From: Cyanobium sp. Morenito 9A2
Lineage (GTDB): Bacteria > Cyanobacteriota > Cyanobacteriia > PCC-6307 > Cyanobiaceae
Reading direction: 5' to 3'
Length of the DNA stretch: 64,000 nt
Assembly (NCBI RefSeq): GCF_024345575.1
Contig: NZ_JAGQBJ010000004.1
Coordinates: 62,001 to 126,000 of the forward strand
The notes beneath the pieces are model-generated. The model was not told the DNA's origin. It saw nothing but the letters and a program-made list of their open reading frames with translations, and did not search any database. A program made the translations under genes and the position numbers. This document shows, piece after piece, positions 12,276 to 20,210 of this stretch; the first letter of the stretch is position 1, and every line of letters begins with the position of its first letter.

Positions 12276-12603
12276 GCCCGCATCGCTGGCTTCTGCACGG
12301 ATGGAACAAGCATCAGGCCTGATTCAGGAAGCTGAGGTTCAGGTTGGCAGCTGGTTGAGCCCGAGGGCGAGCTGAGATGGAACAGATCCAGGACATCGAC
12401 AGGCATGGACAGGGAGGGGGCTGACAATCGTCCCGTGCAGGACGAGAACCAGACCGAGGACGAGCCGGGCTCGGCACGGTTGAGCCTGGGGAGCGTGGTC
12501 TGCATTCCTGCGAACGGAGTCGGCGATGAAGAGACCCGCTACCCATCCGTGGCCGGACATGGAGAACAACCACTCTTGATGGATGGCCCAAGATCGTGCG
12601 GCG
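12276..12603. other. Gene-free stretch at the left edge of the accessory patch
   Basis: No frame in these 328 bases shows a recognisable start, protein motif or neighbour-like codon pattern. The short frames on both strands have scattered Pro/Ser/Arg composition typical of noncoding GC-rich sequence. No terminator hairpin with a T-run was seen. It may hold the promoter of the leftward orphan gene at 12275. Confidence 0.5.
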
Positions 12604-13314
12604 TTAGATGCAGGTCATGAGCTTGTGAAAGCTTGTATCCATCAGGCCTTGTTTCAGGCACTCGTGCAGGAAGTTGAAGTCATCGCGATAGAACTGTTCT
12701 GCGATGGACTTGAGGGATGAATTGTAAAAAAATTTGTAGCCGGGAATCGTTTTGCTTTTAATGAGTTCGAGTAGTTGGGCTGAGTTGAGTTTCCAGATTT
12801 CACTGGCGTAGGAGGCTTCTGTTTCGATTGACTGCGGACAGTCCATGTTCTTGGCTCCGAATTTGTTGACTCGAAAGGGCATCTCTACGCTGGTCAGAAA
12901 CATGGAATTAATGTATCTCTCTAGAGGTAAAAGGTTTTCCGAGTTGAAGATGAGATCAAAAGTCCTCCGCTTATAGGCTGAGATCTGGGGGGTAAAGTGA
13001 AGTTTGTCGATCAGTCTGAGGCCGTTTGCGCTGAGCTCGTGCAAAAAGTTCTCAAAGGTATGGAGCTCGATCCGGGGGTTCTTCCGCCTGGCTGCTTCGA
13101 CATACTTTGTGTGCTCGACATACTTGTTCAGGTATCCACTGATGAGGCGGTTGTAGGGATTCCGAAAGACAATGATGTTGATTTTTTCCTTGTTGCGTGT
13201 TTCGGTCTGCTTTGCGACTTCCCAGGCAAAGTCACTGACGCTCCTGCAAGAACACTTGGGAGAGGTGAAGATCGTCACATTATTGATCTTGTTGATCAAT
13301 GCTCTGGGCGCCAT
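12604..13314 (-). CDS. Sulfotransferase family 2-type protein
   Basis: It is likely to transfer sulfate from PAPS to a carbohydrate. The 236-residue protein has TIFTSPKCSCRSV near residues 14-26, resembling the 5'-phosphosulfate loop, and IIVFRNPYNRLISGYLNK near 47-64, matching the 3'-phosphate-binding motif RxPxxRxxSxY. A downstream HFTPQ segment is typical of carbohydrate sulfotransferases. Base use is clearly AT-richer than all neighbours, with runs of A/T in codon third positions, which signals acquisition from a lower-GC source. It stands alone, next to a dead transposase. The 3' end is intact with stop TAG. Confidence 0.75.
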   Translation of the reverse strand: MAPRALINKINNVTIFTSPKCSCRSVSDFAWEVAKQTETRNKEKINIIVFRNPYNRLISGYLNKYVEHTKYVEAARRKNPRIELHTFENFLHELSANGLRLIDKLHFTPQISAYKRRTFDLIFNSENLLPLERYINSMFLTSVEMPFRVNKFGAKNMDCPQSIETEASYASEIWKLNSAQLLELIKSKTIPGYKFFYNSSLKSIAEQFYRDDFNFLHECLKQGLMDTSFHKLMTCI

Positions 13315-13349
13315 GCGGCCGGACCCCTTTCGGTATTCTTCAGCACAGG

Positions 13350-13475
13350 TTACGCCTCGGCTCGATCGGGTTTCTCTCTACGACCGCCAGGTGGGCGGAC
13401 CCCAGGCGTTGGGGATGGCAAGCCAGGAAGCGCCAGCAGAAGGGGGCCTCCTTGAGGGATGTGCAGAAAAATCAT
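13350..13475 (-). pseudogene. Possible remnant of a second sulfotransferase N-terminus
   Basis: A 41-codon frame begins MIFLHIPQGG. This closely resembles the MIFLHIPKTGG opening of sulfotransferases, whose Lys-Thr-Gly-Gly loop binds the 5'-phosphosulfate. After those ten residues the frame becomes a Pro/Arg-rich sequence with no family likeness and stops. It lies just upstream of the AT-rich sulfotransferase on the same strand. A chance match cannot be excluded because only about ten residues agree and the key Lys is Gln. Confidence 0.25.
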
Positions 13476-13559
13476 CTCGCGGTAGGTGTTTTTTCCCGCT
13501 CTCAATTGACGTCCTGCTGAATTCGGCTGACGAGCCTCTCTACCTTCGGCTGGTTGGAT

Positions 13560-14650
13560 TTCGGCACGTTATCCCTGTCTCGAGGCTCTGTTTGGTGGTC
13601 CCACTGGACAAACATCTGGGCAACGGACGGATGAGGTCAGCACCATGGTGGGCTTGTGGATGTTGCTCAGGCGCATCAGCTTGTCGGCGATCACAGGCCG
13701 CCCGTAGCCCCCAGGCCGGGTGGTGCCTGCGGTGAGGGTCGGCCCAGCCGCCGCATCCCGGCCACGAACCCTTGGTGTCGTCGTTCCTGTCGGCGGCGTT
13801 CCCTGTTCGGTGGTCACCAGGACCATCGGCAGCCATGACCCGGGCCGCCCCCCCCCCCCCCCGTTGGGCGAAGCCCACCGCTCCGCAGAAGTTGCTTGAA
13901 GGGATGTGAGCCGCCAGGTTGTGCCGGCTCTCCATGGGCCCATGACCGCGGTAGCTCAGCAGAGCTGGATGGGTCTGGGAGGTCCTGGCCAGAAGAGCCT
14001 CCGGATCCGTGCTGGAGACGTGGGCCCCGTTGGTGAGTTGGATGCAGCGGATGTCGCCTATGGCCCGTTTCTGTTCTCCATGGATGCACCGAATCCCCCG
14101 ACAGGAGCTGCGGATGGCGGCGGATTGTCCTGGCCATGGATCCGACCTGGGGAGGCGTCTGGCGCCCGGGCCTGCGGCAGGGTTCCGTCCACTGAGACAT
14201 GCCTGTCGCTGAGCAGCGGTTTCACCTCGGGCGCTCCGATCAACGGCTCGGGGACCTTGCCCATGACATCCCCATTGAGGAGCTCCCGGCACGCTCGGCC
14301 TCGATTGGGGTGACGTGGGTTGGTGCCGATCGGATCATCAGGGCCTGGGCCGACGGAGCCAGAGGTCCGGCGAAGCCGCGCCAGCGGAGCCGCGGGTTTC
14401 AGGACCCCGCTCCAGCAGCCCCTCCCTGGGGCGGCCGAAGAACTTCTGCTGCAGCCAATCAGCGGGCTCTGCTCGGGCGGCACCGAAGGGCGTCCGCCTG
14501 AGGCCTACGGCCGCAGAAGGCGGGAGAGCGCCGAGCTGTGGCCTGATCGGCCAACGTTTGAATCCGCCCGGGCGGATGGATCGTCAATGGTCGATCTCGA
14601 TCGCGACGCAGGAGACCAGGGAGCCGCTGCTCTCCGGCTGACCTCGGCAC
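13560..14650 (-). mobile_element. Degenerate IS5-type transposase (DDE), multiple frameshifts
   Basis: Pieces of one transposase are spread over different frames of the minus strand. Near 14590-14510 is HPPGRIQTLADQATARRSPAF, resembling the DUF772-type N-terminus with its H-P-L-R-x-I-R-x-L-A pattern. Near 14340-14180 is DDPIGTNPRHPNRGR followed by VKPLLSDRHVSVDGTL, the first catalytic block. Near 14015-13930 is STDPEALLARTSQTHP, SYRGH and PMESRHN, the mid-domain block. After a 15-C run the DTKG...FVAGMRRLG region continues in yet other frames. At least three frame changes make it nonfunctional. I could not define terminal inverted repeats or target duplications, so the ends are approximate. 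Confidence 0.8.
13848..13862. repeat. 15-base poly-C run
   Basis: An uninterrupted run of fifteen C residues on the + strand (poly-G in the transposase direction) lies inside the dead transposase. In the decayed frame it reads as glycines. Such tracts slip during replication and sequencing, so its length is uncertain and it probably caused or follows from one of the frameshifts. Confidence 0.9.
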
Positions 14651-14803
14651 GTCGGTTGTGCTCTTGCTGCTGCTTCTCTGGGCCTGATGGGTTGTCAGCG
14701 AACGCTCTGGGCCTTTCCAGCGTGGCCACCGAGGTTTGTCCCTGGCCACGCCGGTGCACCGACCCACCCAGCGGGGCCAGCGCAGGGGCAGAGGTGAGCG
14801 CGG

Positions 14804-15826
14804 TCAGGCCCTCCTGAACAACTGCTTCAGTTCCATCAGCAGCCCACGGGTCGAGGCCAGCAGGCAGACCGGAATGGCCAACAGCTGCCGGCCGGTGTAC
14901 CAGTAGAGCCGGTGCCACCAGCGCACCTGCCAGCGGCCCTGGCGGGCCGGTGGAAACAATTTGAACGGCATCACGGCCAGAAATGTCTCGGGGATGGCAA
15001 GGAAGCAACCCCAGAACATCATCCGCCGCACATGGCCGATCTCCTCGGCGACCTCCGGGGAGGGTGATGGGATCGAGTCGGGCTTGACCCGCCAGCTGCC
15101 ATCGGGCTGTTGGTTGTACTGGCTGGCGATGGAGTGGCTGCTCCAGGGGTGGTAGGCCACCAGCAGGCGGTTGGACAGGCGGGACGCGCGCATCCGGGCA
15201 GTACCGAGCGACTGGCCGATCAGGCTTCGTTGTTCGCCGCTCCACAGCTCCGCCCGTTCCGCGTCCGTATGGGCGATCACCTCCAACCAGGGGGGGGGGA
15301 TCGCCAGGGGCTCCCGTCGGCTGAACACCCCAAGCCGGATCTTCAGATCCTTGTCATCGAAGCCGTAACCCACCAGGTATTCGTTGAAGCCGCCTACGGC
15401 GGTGAACAGCGTCAGTGCGATCAGGAACTGGCCCTTGCGCCCATCAGGACCGCTGCCCAGGGCGTAGGCACCCTCCCCTGGGCCTGAGCTTCCGGATCCG
15501 TCAGGAAGCACGAGCGTCGGTTCGAACGCGGCGGTGGGCCAGCAGTCGGCATCCAACTTGAGAATCCAGGGACCCCGCGCCAGGGAGATCGCGAAGTTGT
15601 AGGCGCGGCAGAGGTTCCAGATCGATTCGCCCTCCACGCGCACCAGGCGCAACCGCGGATCGGCAGGGAGGTCCTCCCGCCGCAGGGGTTCGTTGCTGCT
15701 CCAGTCGACAATCAGGTGCTCCTGATGGTGGCTCCAGAGGGCCAGTTGGGCGGAGGAGTGCAGCAGGTGGTCGCGTCGGTTCATGCAGACCGTGACGACG
15801 CTGAGGCCGGGCGCGGTCAATCCCAC
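14804..15826 (-). CDS. Glycosyltransferase family 2 with galactosyltransferase-like C-terminal half
   Basis: The 340-residue protein has GLSVVTVCMNRRDHLLHS at the start and WILKLDADCWPTAAFE, with a DxD-type motif, near residue 90. A FNEYLVGYGFDDKDLKIRL block near 168-186 resembles the W/GxGxDDxDL acceptor motif of GT7/GT27 C-terminal galactosyltransferase domains. The C-terminal 80 residues are hydrophobic-aromatic (MMFWGCFLAIP, YWYTGRQLLAIPVCLLA) and may associate with membrane. The start is GTG at 15826, overlapping the upstream stop by 10 nt. A ten-C run at codons 176-179 makes the frame prone to slippage. Confidence 0.82.
   Translation of the reverse strand: MGLTAPGLSVVTVCMNRRDHLLHSSAQLALWSHHQEHLIVDWSSNEPLRREDLPADPRLRLVRVEGESIWNLCRAYNFAISLARGPWILKLDADCWPTAAFEPTLVLPDGSGSSGPGEGAYALGSGPDGRKGQFLIALTLFTAVGGFNEYLVGYGFDDKDLKIRLGVFSRREPLAIPPPWLEVIAHTDAERAELWSGEQRSLIGQSLGTARMRASRLSNRLLVAYHPWSSHSIASQYNQQPDGSWRVKPDSIPSPSPEVAEEIGHVRRMMFWGCFLAIPETFLAVMPFKLFPPARQGRWQVRWWHRLYWYTGRQLLAIPVCLLASTRGLLMELKQLFRRA
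15290..15299. repeat. 10-base homopolymer inside a glycosyltransferase frame
   Basis: Ten G on the + strand read as ten C in the coding direction, encoding Ile-Pro-Pro-Pro-Trp of the glycosyltransferase gene at 14804-15826. The present length keeps the frame open. Gain or loss of one base would truncate the protein. Confidence 0.9.
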
Positions 15827-16530
15827 AGCTTGAGGGCGTCATCCCGGGCGGAGAACCATTCCGCCGCCAAGGGGCCGCCCATCGTGCGCATGTCCCGGAA
15901 CCACGGTCCACCCAGGGTCCAGTGCAGCAGAGCCGGGCCACCCGCATCGACCGCAGCGCCAGGCGGCACCTGCACATCCACCAAGTGGTTCCAGCGCTCC
16001 GGTAAGGCGCCGATCTCGTGGTCGCCGTGCAGCCAATGGAAGCGGTGCAGATCCAGGCCGGTGGCCGTGCTCACGTACTCCGGTGTCAGGGCGGTGCAGC
16101 GGGAGCAGTTGAACAGCATCACGGAACTCCAGTTCTTCTTGGGGTAGGCGCTCTGGGTTTCGCCGAGGAACTTGGTGGATTCGGTGGGTCTGTGATCGTG
16201 CTGCACAACCATCAGTGCATGGCGCTCATCGCGAAGGGCCCAGAGATCGGCGATGTCGGAGCGGCAGAGGATGTCACAGTCCATGAAGATGGCCCAGCCG
16301 CTGTAGTTGCTCAGCCAGGGCACGAGGAATCGGGTGAAGGAAAAGGCCGTGCTCTGGCGTGGATCACGGCTCCTGGTGTAGACACCCGCTAACTGCTCGG
16401 CGACGATCGGTGTGATCGCCAGAGGCAGCGAGGCGTGCTGATAGAGGCTGTCGATCAGCACGTTGGTGGCGGCCCGCTCGCGAGGGTCGTAGCCGATGAA
16501 AATGGGGATCGTTCCGAGCGCGGCTGCCAT
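15817..16530 (-). CDS. Glycosyltransferase, GT8-like
   Basis: The 237-residue protein starts IPIFIGYDPRERAATNVL. It has FLVPWLSNYSGWAIFMDCDILCRSDIADLW, in which the DCD is the metal/nucleotide motif expected of GT8-type GT-A enzymes, and then WSSVMLFNCSRC and a HWLHGDHEIGALP acceptor region. A C-terminal HWTLGGPWF matches the H-x-x-x-G-x-x-W-F signature of this group. ATG 16530 fits the first strand. A GTG at 16554 is possible. The stop overlaps the downstream transferase start, so the pair is coupled. Confidence 0.82.
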   Translation of the reverse strand: MAAALGTIPIFIGYDPRERAATNVLIDSLYQHASLPLAITPIVAEQLAGVYTRSRDPRQSTAFSFTRFLVPWLSNYSGWAIFMDCDILCRSDIADLWALRDERHALMVVQHDHRPTESTKFLGETQSAYPKKNWSSVMLFNCSRCTALTPEYVSTATGLDLHRFHWLHGDHEIGALPERWNHLVDVQVPPGAAVDAGGPALLHWTLGGPWFRDMRTMGGPLAAEWFSARDDALKLWD

Positions 16531-16642
16531 GGGGGTGTCTGGGGCGGCGACCACCGCAGGCTGAGGGGAAGCGCTGCAGCGAAGTGAAGCAAGCGGGCCA
16601 ATTTAGCCGTCGGTCTCAAGGCAGTGGGTTTCGGCCCGACAC

Positions 16643-17596
16643 TCAGGCCCAGAATTCCCAGCGATCCATCACCTCACCGGGCGTGTACTTCCGCAGCTGA
16701 GCCGCCACCCGAGACGGGAACAAGGCCCGCGCCAAGCGATGGCGCAACAGCATGGCTGCGCCCTTGACGGCATGTTTGATGGTGGTGGTTTTCTTGCCCC
16801 TCGCCAAATCCCAGTAGCGATAGCTCTTGTAGGGTATATTATAAGCCTCCGTGATGATGTTGTAGAGTCTTCTTGGTAGTTGATTGTCGCTCTCCAGGTA
16901 GGGAGTTACCCCGTGCAATGACGATTGGCCGTTTAGAAGAGCAACGAAGCGATTGTGGCGGTAGGCAATACGCTTCACCGGTTTCACGACATAGGCATTT
17001 CCCTTTAAGCGGGTGCCATCGAAGACATGGCCAGGGCCGCATTCGTAGAGGATGAGGTCGCCACCTACGGGAGGCATGTCTGCAGGATGGAGATATAGCA
17101 AGCCAGCGAAAATCTCATATTTGTCATCGAGGTGGGGTTCCAGTCCGGCGAATTGTGGTGGGTTGATCCCCGGCTGGATGTCGTAGGAGAATGATGGAAT
17201 CCCCTCAAGCCAGTTCTGCCGGTCGTCCGGAGACATCCGAGGCAGGAAAGGGTGCTGGTCAGCCCCGGGCTCAAGCTGATCCTCCAGGAAGGGGCGCAGC
17301 TTGGTGAACACCGAACGCACGAGCGTCTCAAGCCCCAGGGCTTGGTAGAAGCCCTTGAGATCGTCAAGTCTGGGGTCGTCACAGGCCTGAACTGTGGCCA
17401 GATCCAGGCTGGCCCTTGAATTGGCCTGGAGATCCTCGGATCTGGAGGCCAGATCGCTGATCAAGCCACGATTTGGAAAGCCACGGATGGCTGCTGCCAG
17501 AAGATCGTCGGGCAGAAAATCATCGATGACCAGATGAGGGAAGGGATGGCGATGAACGTCAGCCTCTTCAAGCCGTTCTGCCCAGGTCATCCCCAT
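16643..17596 (-). CDS. 2OG-Fe(II) oxygenase-like protein in a glycan locus
   Basis: The 317-residue protein opens with HPFPHLVIDDFLPDDLL, the usual entry of prolyl-4-hydroxylase-like 2-oxoglutarate dioxygenases. The core has EPHLDDKYEIFAGLLYLHP, giving an HxD iron pair, and SSLHGVTPYLESDNQLPRRL, giving the distal His and the 2OG-binding Arg. Such enzymes hydroxylate proteins, lipids or sugars. The substrate here is unknown. Starts at 17596 and 17590 (ATG GGG ATG) are both good. Part of the gene (about 16,800-17,000) has lower GC than the region. It lies 112 bp upstream of the two glycosyltransferases on the same strand. Confidence 0.7.
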   Translation of the reverse strand: MGMTWAERLEEADVHRHPFPHLVIDDFLPDDLLAAAIRGFPNRGLISDLASRSEDLQANSRASLDLATVQACDDPRLDDLKGFYQALGLETLVRSVFTKLRPFLEDQLEPGADQHPFLPRMSPDDRQNWLEGIPSFSYDIQPGINPPQFAGLEPHLDDKYEIFAGLLYLHPADMPPVGGDLILYECGPGHVFDGTRLKGNAYVVKPVKRIAYRHNRFVALLNGQSSLHGVTPYLESDNQLPRRLYNIITEAYNIPYKSYRYWDLARGKKTTTIKHAVKGAAMLLRHRLARALFPSRVAAQLRKYTPGEVMDRWEFWA

Positions 17597-17741
17597 CGGT
17601 TCAGATCTCCACGTTGGCTTTTGGCAGCGACTGGAGGCAGGAGGCCAGTTCTTCCCCTGCCCATCGGTTCGGGAGTGTCCTGAGGAACTTACCCGGTTTC
17701 GCCGATGGGGTTTCCAGGTCCTTCTTCCTAGGCTCCCCGGC

Positions 17742-20210
17742 ATGGCTGCCCCCTCCCCTTCCCCCTCTTCAGAGCCAGGTCAAGGCCAGGCCGCCCGCTC
17801 GACCTCCTTTCTGGCCGGTCTCAACGACGCCCAGCGCCGGGCGGTGGATCACCACAACGGTCCGTTGCTGGTGGTCGCCGGGGCGGGCAGCGGCAAGACC
17901 AGGGCCCTCACCCACCGGATCGCCCACCTGATCGGTCACCACGGTGTCGATCCGGCCCAGCTGCTGGCGGTGACGTTCACGAACAAGGCGGCCCGGGAGA
18001 TGAAGGAGCGGCTGGAGCTGCTGCTGGCCCAGAAACTCGCCCAGAGCCAGTTCGACCAGCCCTTCAGCACCCTGGGTGCGGTGGAGCAGCGCCAGTTGCG
18101 CAGCCGCATCTACCGCGAGGTGATCAAAGACCTCTGGATCGGCACCTTCCACGCCCTGTTCGCGCGGCTGCTGCGCTTCGACATCGACAAGTACACCGAT
18201 CCCGAGGGGCTGAGCTGGACGCGCCAGTTCTCGATCTACGACGAGGCCGACGCCCAGACCCTGGTCAAGGAGATCGTCACCCAGGAACTTGGCCTGGATC
18301 CCAAGCGCTTCGAGCCCAAGAAGGTGCGCTGGGCGATCAGCAACGCCAAGAACCAGGGCTGGCTGCCCGAGCAGCTCGAGGCCGACCAGCAGGGCCAGCG
18401 GGGCAAGCTGATGGCGGACGCCTACCGCCGTTATCGCCGCGCCCTGGCCGCCAACAATGCTCTCGACTTCGACGACCTGCTGCTGCTGCCGGTGCAGCTG
18501 CTCACGGCCAACGAGCAGATCCGCCACTACTGGCACCGGCGCTTCCGCCATGTGCTCGTCGATGAATACCAGGACACCAACCGCACCCAGTACGACCTGA
18601 TCAAGCTGATCGTGACCAACGGCGAGGAGCCCGAGCGCTTCAGCGACTGGGGCGACCGCTCGGTGTTCGTGGTGGGGGATGCCGACCAGAGCATCTACAG
18701 CTTCCGGGCGGCTGATTTCACGATCCTGATGGGCTTCCAGGACGATTTCGGCGATCGGGTCGCCGATGACACCACCCGCACGATGGTGAAGCTGGAGGAG
18801 AACTACCGCTCCACAGCCACGATTCTGGCGGCCGCCAACGCCCTGATCGCCCACAACACCGAGCGCATCGACAAGGTGCTCCGCCCCACCCGTGGCGACG
18901 GCGAGCCGATCACCCTCACGCGCTGCGACGACGAGATCGCCGAGGCCGAGGCCGTGGTGCACCGGATGCGGATGCTGGAGGCGGCCCATCCCGAGCTGCG
19001 CTGGGGCGACATGGCCGTGCTGTATCGCACCAACGCCCAGAGCCGGGCGATGGAGGAATCGCTGGTGCGCTGGGGCATCCCTTACATCGTGGTGGGAGGC
19101 CTGCGCTTCTACGACCGGCGCGAGATCAAGGATCTGCTCGCCTATATGAAGCTGCTGGTCAACCCGGCCGACACCGTCAGCTTGCTGAGGGTGTTGAACG
19201 TGCCCAGACGCGGCATCGGCAAGACCACGGTGCAGCGGCTCACCGATGCGTCCAACCAACTGGGGATTCCGCTCTGGGATGTGATCAGTGATGCGGAGGC
19301 GGTGCGGTCCCTGGGGGGGCGCTCCGCCCGGGGGCTGCTGCAGTTCGGCGAGTTGATCGGCGATCTGAGCGGCCGCCTCCAGGACGCGGCCCCCGCCGAG
19401 CTGGTGCAGCGGGTGATGGAGCAGAGCGGCTACGTGGCCGAGCTGATCAGCGAGGGCACCGATGAGGCGGAAGAGCGCCGCCGCAACCTGCAGGAGCTGG
19501 TGAATGCCGCCCTGCAGTACCAGGAGGAAAACGAGGAGGGCTCCTTGGAGGGCTTCCTGGCCAGCGCCGCCCTGGCCAGCGACGCCGACAGCAAGGACAC
19601 CGCCGCCGACCGGGTCACCCTGATGACCCTGCACGCCAGCAAGGGTCTGGAGTTTCCGGTGGTGTTCCTGGTGGGGCTGGAGCAGGGGCTGTTCCCCAGC
19701 TACCGCTCCCTGGAGGACCCCGCCGCCCTCGAGGAGGAGCGGCGCCTCTGCTACGTAGGCCTCACCCGGGCCAAGGAGCGCCTGTTCCTCTCCCATGCCA
19801 GCGAACGGCGGCTCTGGGGCGGCATGCGAGAGCCTGCGGTGCCCTCGGTGTTCCTCTCGGAACTGCCGGCCGAGTTGATTCAGGGTGACATCCCCCACAG
19901 CGGCGGTGCCACTCTGCGCCGGGAGCAGCGCTTGGAGCGGCTCACTCGGGTGGACCGCAGCGACAGCCAGCGGGTGCAGGCCGGCGGAGCGGCGGGGGCC
20001 CCGGCCAACGCCGTGCGCCGCAAGGGGATTTCCCGCAGCTGGAGCGTGGGCGACCGGGTCCGCCACGCCAACTTCGGCGAGGGGCAGGTGACCCACCTGT
20101 TCGGCAGTGGCGAGAAGGTCTCGATCGCGGTGAAGTTCGAGGGCATGGGACCGAAGATCCTCGACCCGCGTCTGGCGCCGATCGAAACCCTCGATGGCGA
20201 CCCGGCCTGA
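17742..20210 (+). CDS. pcrA: UvrD/PcrA-type superfamily 1 DNA helicase
   Basis: It unwinds DNA 3'-5' in nucleotide excision and mismatch repair and clears RecA. The 822-residue protein has Q-motif LNDAQRRAV (27-35), Walker A AGAGSGKT (46-53), motif II DEYQDTN near 272, motif III VVGDADQSIYSFRAAD, TLMTLHASKGLEFPVVFLVG and VGLTRAKERL. It ends in a Tudor-like RNA-polymerase-binding module (VGDRVRHANFGEGQVTHLF), characteristic of PcrA/UvrD. Length is normal with a short Pro/Ser-rich N-terminal tail. The stop overlaps the next ATG by one base (TGATG). Confidence 0.95.
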   Translation: MAAPSPSPSSEPGQGQAARSTSFLAGLNDAQRRAVDHHNGPLLVVAGAGSGKTRALTHRIAHLIGHHGVDPAQLLAVTFTNKAAREMKERLELLLAQKLAQSQFDQPFSTLGAVEQRQLRSRIYREVIKDLWIGTFHALFARLLRFDIDKYTDPEGLSWTRQFSIYDEADAQTLVKEIVTQELGLDPKRFEPKKVRWAISNAKNQGWLPEQLEADQQGQRGKLMADAYRRYRRALAANNALDFDDLLLLPVQLLTANEQIRHYWHRRFRHVLVDEYQDTNRTQYDLIKLIVTNGEEPERFSDWGDRSVFVVGDADQSIYSFRAADFTILMGFQDDFGDRVADDTTRTMVKLEENYRSTATILAAANALIAHNTERIDKVLRPTRGDGEPITLTRCDDEIAEAEAVVHRMRMLEAAHPELRWGDMAVLYRTNAQSRAMEESLVRWGIPYIVVGGLRFYDRREIKDLLAYMKLLVNPADTVSLLRVLNVPRRGIGKTTVQRLTDASNQLGIPLWDVISDAEAVRSLGGRSARGLLQFGELIGDLSGRLQDAAPAELVQRVMEQSGYVAELISEGTDEAEERRRNLQELVNAALQYQEENEEGSLEGFLASAALASDADSKDTAADRVTLMTLHASKGLEFPVVFLVGLEQGLFPSYRSLEDPAALEEERRLCYVGLTRAKERLFLSHASERRLWGGMREPAVPSVFLSELPAELIQGDIPHSGGATLRREQRLERLTRVDRSDSQRVQAGGAAGAPANAVRRKGISRSWSVGDRVRHANFGEGQVTHLFGSGEKVSIAVKFEGMGPKILDPRLAPIETLDGDPA

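Noticed and set aside
12276-12603. Frames of 70-90 codons in the left gap of the accessory patch
   Set aside because: They overlap each other on both strands with random-like composition and lack RBS or motifs.
17769-20096. 775-codon antisense frame across the helicase gene
   Set aside because: It mirrors pcrA, has no family motif and arises from third-position GC bias.
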